64,000 bases of DNA, from assembly GCA_946482515.1 (NCBI GenBank), contig CAMLRS010000014.1:37576-101575 (forward strand). The letters run 5' to 3'. Source of the stretch: an uncultured Flavobacteriales bacterium. GTDB taxonomy: Bacteria; Bacteroidota; Bacteroidia; Flavobacteriales; Crocinitomicaceae. The notes beneath the pieces were generated by a model, which ran no database searches, was not told the origin of the DNA, and worked only from the letters and a program-made list of their open reading frames with translations. Below are positions 60,170 through 64,000 of the stretch, one piece after another (position 1 is the stretch's first letter; the number at the start of each line of letters is the position of its first letter). Made by a program: the position numbers and the translations under genes.

Positions 60170-62791
60170 TTATTTCAGTATTTCTTCATCTTCCGAGATG
60201 GCTTTTCGGAAAACGATCTTGCCATCGAAGATATCCATGACCACCGTTTGAGCAGTGTCGATCGTACCGGCCAGCAGTGCTTTCGAAAGCTCGTTGAGCA
60301 CTTGTTTCTGGATCACCCGTTTTACCGGTCGCGCACCGAATTGCGGATCGTAACCCGTTTCAACGATATGCGCTTTCGCTTCCTGTGTGATGTGCAGCTG
60401 AATACCGCGGTCTTCGAGCAAATCCACCAGCTGGTCGAGCTGCAGTTGAACGATTTCGCGCAGGTAATGCTTGTTCAGCGGCGTGAAGATGATCATCTCG
60501 TCGATGCGGTTCAGGAATTCCGGACGAATGGTTTGCTTGAGCAATTCCGTTACTTTGAACTTCGCATCTTCGATCGCTTCGGCCATTTCGTTTTCCTTCA
60601 CGCCCTCGAAGCTCTCCTGGATCAGGTGTGAGCCCAGGTTGGAGGTCATGATGATGATCGTGTTCTTGAAGTTCACCGTGCGGCCTTTGTTGTCTGTCAA
60701 GCGGCCGTCGTCGAGTACCTGCAGCAAGATGTTGAAGACATCCGGATGCGCTTTCTCTATCTCGTCGAGCAGGACGATGGAGTAGGGCTTGCGTCGAACG
60801 GCCTCGGTCAGCTGACCGCCTTCTTCGTAGCCAATGTATCCCGGAGGCGCACCAACGAGCCGGCTTACCGTGTGTTTTTCCTGGTATTCCGACATATCGA
60901 TCCGCGTCATCGCGTTCTCATCGTTGAACAGGTAATCAGCGAGCGCTTTGGCCAGCTCGGTTTTACCCACACCGGTAGGTCCGAGGAAAATGAACGATCC
61001 GATTGGCTTGCGCATATCCTGTAATCCGGCACGGCTGCGACGAACGGCATCCGAAAGGGCCGTAATGGCTTCTTCCTGTCCTACGACGCGTTTGCCCAGT
61101 TCTTCTTCCATGCGGAGCAGCTTGGCTTTCTCGCTTTCGATCATTTTGGACACAGGAATACCGGTCCATTTGGAAACTACGTCGGCGATTTCTTCAGCAC
61201 CCACTTCTTCCCGGATCATTTTGCTGGCGCTTTGCAATTCGGTGAGCTGACCTTTCAGCGTTTCGAGCTTGGTCTCAGCTTCCTTGATGCGTCCGTAGCG
61301 GATTTCGGCTACTTTACCGTAATCGCCTGAACGCTCGGCCTGGTCAGCTTCGAGCTTGTACTGTTCGATCGATTCCTTGATCTGCTGAACCTCGTCGACG
61401 ATGTTTTTTTCGGCCTGCCAGCGTGCTTTGAAGGCGTTGCGCTGTCCTTCCAGCTCTGAAAGCTCTTTGCCGAGTCCTTCCAGTTTCACGGTATCGTTTT
61501 CGCGCTTGATCGCTTCACGTTCGATTTCCAGCTGCATGATGCGGCGTTCCAGCTCATCGAGTTCTTCCGGCTTGGAGTTGATCTCCATGCGCAGCTTCGA
61601 TGCGGCTTCGTCGATGAGGTCAATCGCTTTATCCGGCAAATGACGCTCGGTAATGTAACGCTGCGACAACTCCACCGCGGCAATAATCGCAGCATCTTTG
61701 ATCAGCACTTTGTGGTGATTTTCGTATTTCTCCTTGATCCCGCGCAGGATAGAAATCGCATCTTCGGTGTCCGGCTCATCAACCAGTACCGGCTGGAAAC
61801 GTCGAACGAGCGCTTTGTCTTTTTCGAAGTACTTCTGGTACTCGTTCAGCGTCGTCGCACCAACGGCGCGCAATTCGCCACGTGCCAGCGCTGGTTTGAG
61901 AATGTTCGCGGCATCCATCGCACCTTCACCGCCACCGCCGGCTCCAACCAGCGTGTGGATCTCATCGATGAAGAGAATGATCTCGCCATCAGCGCTGGTT
62001 ACTTCTTTCACGACGGCTTTGAGTCGTTCCTCGAATTCACCTTTGTATTTGGCGCCGGCAATCAGCGCCCCCATATCGAGCGAGTACACGATCTTCGATT
62101 TCAGGTTTTCCGGAACATCGCCGTCGATGATACGGTGGGCGATGCCTTCTGCGATCGCTGTTTTACCAACGCCCGGCTCACCAATGAGAATCGGGTTGTT
62201 TTTGGTGCGGCGCGTCAGGATCTGCAATACGCGCCGGATTTCATCGTCGCGGCCGATCACCGGGTCGAGCTTTCCTTCACGGGCAAGCTCATTCAGGTTC
62301 TTGGCGTATTTCTCCAATGATTTGTAGGTGCCTTCCTGTTGGTTGGAAGTAACGTTTTCACCGTTTCTTAAGTTCATAATGGTATTGAGTACGTTTGATT
62401 TTGTGAGTTTAGTGTCTTTTAAAAGTTGAGAAGTCTGATCGCTCCCTTCCAATAAAGCCAGGAAGAGCATTTCCACGGAAACGTACTCGTCTCCCTGTTT
62501 TTTGGCCAGCGAAACAGCCTGCTGCAAAGTCGTTTGTGCTTTCGGGGAAAGATAGATCTGTCCGCCCGAAACTTTTGAGTAAGTAGAAAGAATGCGTTCA
62601 AGCGCCTGTTCCACCATTTCCTGGTTGACATTCAGCTGCTTGAGGATATAAGGAACCACATCCTTGTCTTCACTGAAAATACCTTTGAGCAGATGGGCGT
62701 TTTCAACGGCCTGGTGCCCTGCTTCCATAGCGGTTTGTTGTGCCGACTGGATGACTTCCTGTGTTTTTATCGTGAATTGATTGCTATCCAT
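60170..62791 (-). CDS. clpB: ClpB disaggregase (AAA+ HSP100 chaperone)
   Basis: 873 residues. N-terminal Clp repeat domain (FTIKTQEVIQSAQQTAMEAG, residues ~5-145), AAA1 with Walker A GEPGVGKTAIAEGIAHR and Walker B IILFIDEIHTLVGAGG, the long M-domain coiled coil (about residues 410-535, ELDELERRIMQLEIEREAIK), AAA2 with GPTGVGKTELAKALADYLF and SIVLLDEIEKAHPDVFN, and the sensor-2 C-terminus. With DnaK it pulls proteins out of heat-damaged aggregates. No HrcA/CIRCE or sigma-32-like box is visible in the short upstream gap. Full length. Confidence 0.97.
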   Translation of the reverse strand: MDSNQFTIKTQEVIQSAQQTAMEAGHQAVENAHLLKGIFSEDKDVVPYILKQLNVNQEMVEQALERILSTYSKVSGGQIYLSPKAQTTLQQAVSLAKKQGDEYVSVEMLFLALLEGSDQTSQLLKDTKLTKSNVLNTIMNLRNGENVTSNQQEGTYKSLEKYAKNLNELAREGKLDPVIGRDDEIRRVLQILTRRTKNNPILIGEPGVGKTAIAEGIAHRIIDGDVPENLKSKIVYSLDMGALIAGAKYKGEFEERLKAVVKEVTSADGEIILFIDEIHTLVGAGGGGEGAMDAANILKPALARGELRAVGATTLNEYQKYFEKDKALVRRFQPVLVDEPDTEDAISILRGIKEKYENHHKVLIKDAAIIAAVELSQRYITERHLPDKAIDLIDEAASKLRMEINSKPEELDELERRIMQLEIEREAIKRENDTVKLEGLGKELSELEGQRNAFKARWQAEKNIVDEVQQIKESIEQYKLEADQAERSGDYGKVAEIRYGRIKEAETKLETLKGQLTELQSASKMIREEVGAEEIADVVSKWTGIPVSKMIESEKAKLLRMEEELGKRVVGQEEAITALSDAVRRSRAGLQDMRKPIGSFIFLGPTGVGKTELAKALADYLFNDENAMTRIDMSEYQEKHTVSRLVGAPPGYIGYEEGGQLTEAVRRKPYSIVLLDEIEKAHPDVFNILLQVLDDGRLTDNKGRTVNFKNTIIIMTSNLGSHLIQESFEGVKENEMAEAIEDAKFKVTELLKQTIRPEFLNRIDEMIIFTPLNKHYLREIVQLQLDQLVDLLEDRGIQLHITQEAKAHIVETGYDPQFGARPVKRVIQKQVLNELSKALLAGTIDTAQTVVMDIFDGKIVFRKAISEDEEILK

Positions 62792-62924
62792 AATTCGTCG
62801 TTTTGTGTTGTGCTATCGTCAAAGGCTGCACCAAAACGAAAAATCGGAAAAAATGGCATGAGAGTCAACCCTTTTAAGGGGATTTAACTGAAAAAATGGC
62901 AGGCTCCGAATTCAGAAAGGGGCC

Positions 62925-63602
62925 TCAAAAACGCCAGGCGTAGCCAAAACGTACGGAATAGAACTGAAGCTCATTGATGATCGTTTTCTGCGAAGCGGGA
63001 AGACCGTACGACCCAAACTGCATCTGCAGGTACAGAAGCGAGCGTTCGCCAATTCTATAGCCAGCCGACCAGGATAAAAACAACTTGTAACTAACCCCGC
63101 CGCCGGTCATGCGTTTGCTATAGACATTGTCGATCCGTTTTTGCCCGAGCGGATGCAGATTCCAAGTTGTCTGTTCTTCCAGTGGCAAACAGACGGACAG
63201 TCCTCCGCCGAGACCAAAATCAAAGCGATCAGATTTTACGATATTGATATTTGTATAAAGAAACTGAAGCGGAATTTCGAAGTACCGATGGGTGTTGTTT
63301 ATCGAATAGGTTGTATCGGCATTATTGGGATCGGAAACCTTTTCCAGCTGAAAAGTGCGGTTATACAATTGCACTTGTTGACTGGAATAAGCTGTTCCAA
63401 GCTGGAATCGCCATTTAGGCAAGCTATACGAAAACGCCAGACCGGTCTCATACGAATAGGCGTTTCTGGTGTAAGTATAATTGCCGGACGTTTCACAAAA
63501 GCCGGGAGCATAATATACGTGTGCGGCCCATGGATAAACAGGCTCCTGGCCATAAGCGCAGGACGAGAGAATAAAAATCAGGAAAAGAGCGGCAAACTTC
63601 AT
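62925..63602 (-). CDS. Probable outer-membrane beta-barrel protein
   Basis: 225 residues. Signal peptide MKFAALFLIFILSSCAYGQ. The mature part shows alternating amphipathic strands: AYSYETGLAFSYSLPKWRFQLG, RYFEIPLQFLYTNINIVKSD, FDFGLGGGLSVCLPLEEQTTW, KLFLSWSAGYRIG and SLLYLQMQFGSYG. It ends LQFYSVRFGYAWRF, a terminal aromatic strand typical of outer-membrane insertion. It resembles the PorT/outer-membrane-beta-barrel group, without a firm family. Ends 133 bases before clpB begins on the same strand. Confidence 0.75.
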   Translation of the reverse strand: MKFAALFLIFILSSCAYGQEPVYPWAAHVYYAPGFCETSGNYTYTRNAYSYETGLAFSYSLPKWRFQLGTAYSSQQVQLYNRTFQLEKVSDPNNADTTYSINNTHRYFEIPLQFLYTNINIVKSDRFDFGLGGGLSVCLPLEEQTTWNLHPLGQKRIDNVYSKRMTGGGVSYKLFLSWSAGYRIGERSLLYLQMQFGSYGLPASQKTIINELQFYSVRFGYAWRF

Positions 63603-63624
63603 TTCGGTGGTATCGATTTGAAAA

Positions 63625-63632
63625 CAAAGATA
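63625..63632 (-). promoter_or_regulatory. -7 element of the outer-membrane protein gene
   Basis: TATCTTTG on the minus strand, 22 bases before the start codon at 63602. Good match to TAnnTTTG. Confidence 0.5.
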
Positions 63633-63663
63633 AAATCAACCGGTTAAATTTTGCTGATAAAAC

Positions 63664-63671
63664 TACTTTTG
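63664..63671 (+). promoter_or_regulatory. -7 element facing the 33-residue gene
   Basis: TACTTTTG matches TAnnTTTG on the plus strand. The transcript would start near 63679 and carry the CAACTC repeat as a ~95-base leader before the ATG at 63774. Confidence 0.4.
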
Positions 63672-63674
63672 TCT

Positions 63675-63770
63675 TATCCAAACTTCCAAACTTCCAAACT
63701 TCCAACTAGCAACTCATCAACTCATCAACTCATCAACTCTGAAACTCTGAAACTCATCAACTCTGAAACT
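63675..63770 (+). repeat. CAACTC/CTTCCAAA word-repeat leader
   Basis: CAAACTTCCAAACTTCCAAAC, then CTCATCAACTCATCAACTC and CTCTGAAACTCTGAAACTC units, ending four bases before the ATG of the small gene. Confidence 0.7.
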
Positions 63771-63773
63771 CAA

Positions 63774-63875
63774 ATGAAAAAGCTGTACAAAAAATACTTC
63801 CCTTACTTCGTCGATGTGTGGCAATACATTGTTATCATCCTGATCTTTATCATCGCAGCCATCTTTATTTTGTAG
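63774..63875 (+). CDS. Small single-span membrane peptide (33 residues)
   Basis: 33 residues: MKKLYKKYFPYFVDVWQYIV followed by IILIFIIAAIFIL. A positively charged start and one long hydrophobic helix give an N-in single-span peptide. Three facts favour a real gene: a -7 promoter element upstream, a basic start followed directly by a helix, and no frame disruption. Its shortness and the low-complexity leader argue for caution. It might be a subunit-sized helper such as those of cytochrome or transporter complexes; this is speculation. Confidence 0.45.
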   Translation: MKKLYKKYFPYFVDVWQYIVIILIFIIAAIFIL

Positions 63876-63882
63876 TCTCCAG

Positions 63883-63990
63883 TCATTCGGTCTACAGTCT
63901 CCAGTTCGCAGTCTTCCGGCCAACTCAGAAACTCCTTAACTCTACAACTCACCAACTCTCTATGTGCCCTATGTGTCTATGTGGTTAACT
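63883..63990. repeat. Word-repeat block (GACTGGAGAC, CAACTC, CTATGTG) at the right edge
   Basis: CCAGTCATTCGGTCTACAGT and CTCCAGTTCGCAGTCTTCC (inverse of the GACTGGAGAC words near 1211), then AACTCAGAAACTCC units, then CTATGTGCCCTATGTGTCTA and TGTGGTTAACTAG. Same block order as 38899-39060. Confidence 0.6.
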
Positions 63991-64000
63991 AGTCAGTCTC

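Noticed and set aside
63675..63770. CAACTC array as a CRISPR array
   Set aside because: Units are short and irregular with no spacers of constant size and no cas genes nearby.

Overview
The window comes from a member of the Bacteroidota, most likely the order Flavobacteriales and possibly near Crocinitomicaceae/Fluviicola (inference, no marker gene was searched). Supporting evidence: four proteins end in a type IX secretion (T9SS) sorting domain with the YPNPA-type signature. Promoters match the Bacteroidota pattern TTG-N18/19-TAnnTTTG (clear at 10708-10740, 32408-32437 and 39081-39109). Many genes belong to families typical of the phylum (GbsR-DCC-TIGR01777 operon, DUF4293, DUF983, DUF4465, DUF5074). 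No rRNA, tRNA, IS element, prophage or CRISPR array was seen. The region looks chromosomal.

Layout. 1-5300: end of a Crp/Fnr regulator, a duplicated-domain secreted protein, a minus-strand group (methyltransferase, HD hydrolase, lipoprotein), and a GbsR/MarR regulator-DCC protein-epimerase cluster carrying a shared 18-bp palindrome. 5466-10740: a minus-strand vitamin B12 uptake operon under a cobalamin riboswitch (DUF4465 surface protein, BtuB-like receptor, beta-propeller lipoprotein, T9SS surface protein). 10836-15278: a TPR protein, lumazine synthase, a GlmM-type mutase and a DUF4139 protein. 15300-24000: T9SS proteins including a C25 cysteine peptidase, a flavoprotein, an HPP protein, an M42-like peptidase and YigZ. 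24056-30500: SPFH protein, dnaA, thioesterase, arginase-family enzyme, patatin. 30650-38820: a secreted H/C protein, corA, the parE-parC operon, a desaturase. 39080-48800: rocD, a phosphohexose mutase-aroC-membrane protein operon, type II NADH dehydrogenase, DUF4293, Uup-type ABC-F. 48860-64000: a secreted dikinase-like protein, a second desaturase, a TonB receptor, an SMR exporter, small secreted proteins, YetF, a methyltransferase, clpB, an outer-membrane protein and a 33-residue membrane peptide.

How genes work together. The clearest functional unit is the B12 operon: the riboswitch senses cobalamin and controls surface capture proteins plus the outer-membrane receptor. A second unit is the GbsR regulator, which probably controls itself and the DCC/epimerase pair through the palindromes at 4733-4750 and 5317-5334. 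parE-parC and mutase-aroC-membrane protein are compact operons with overlapping or nearly touching genes.

The most unusual items are: (1) a signal-peptide-bearing protein (48860-50746) whose domain order, phosphohistidine-like swivel before the ATP-binding domain, resembles plant glucan water dikinases rather than PEP synthase; (2) the B12 operon with T9SS-sorted surface proteins; (3) the shared GbsR operator; (4) a probable CTG start in yigZ; and (5) several families of degenerate, natural-language-like word repeats and palindromes that fill many intergenic spaces, often in the same block order.
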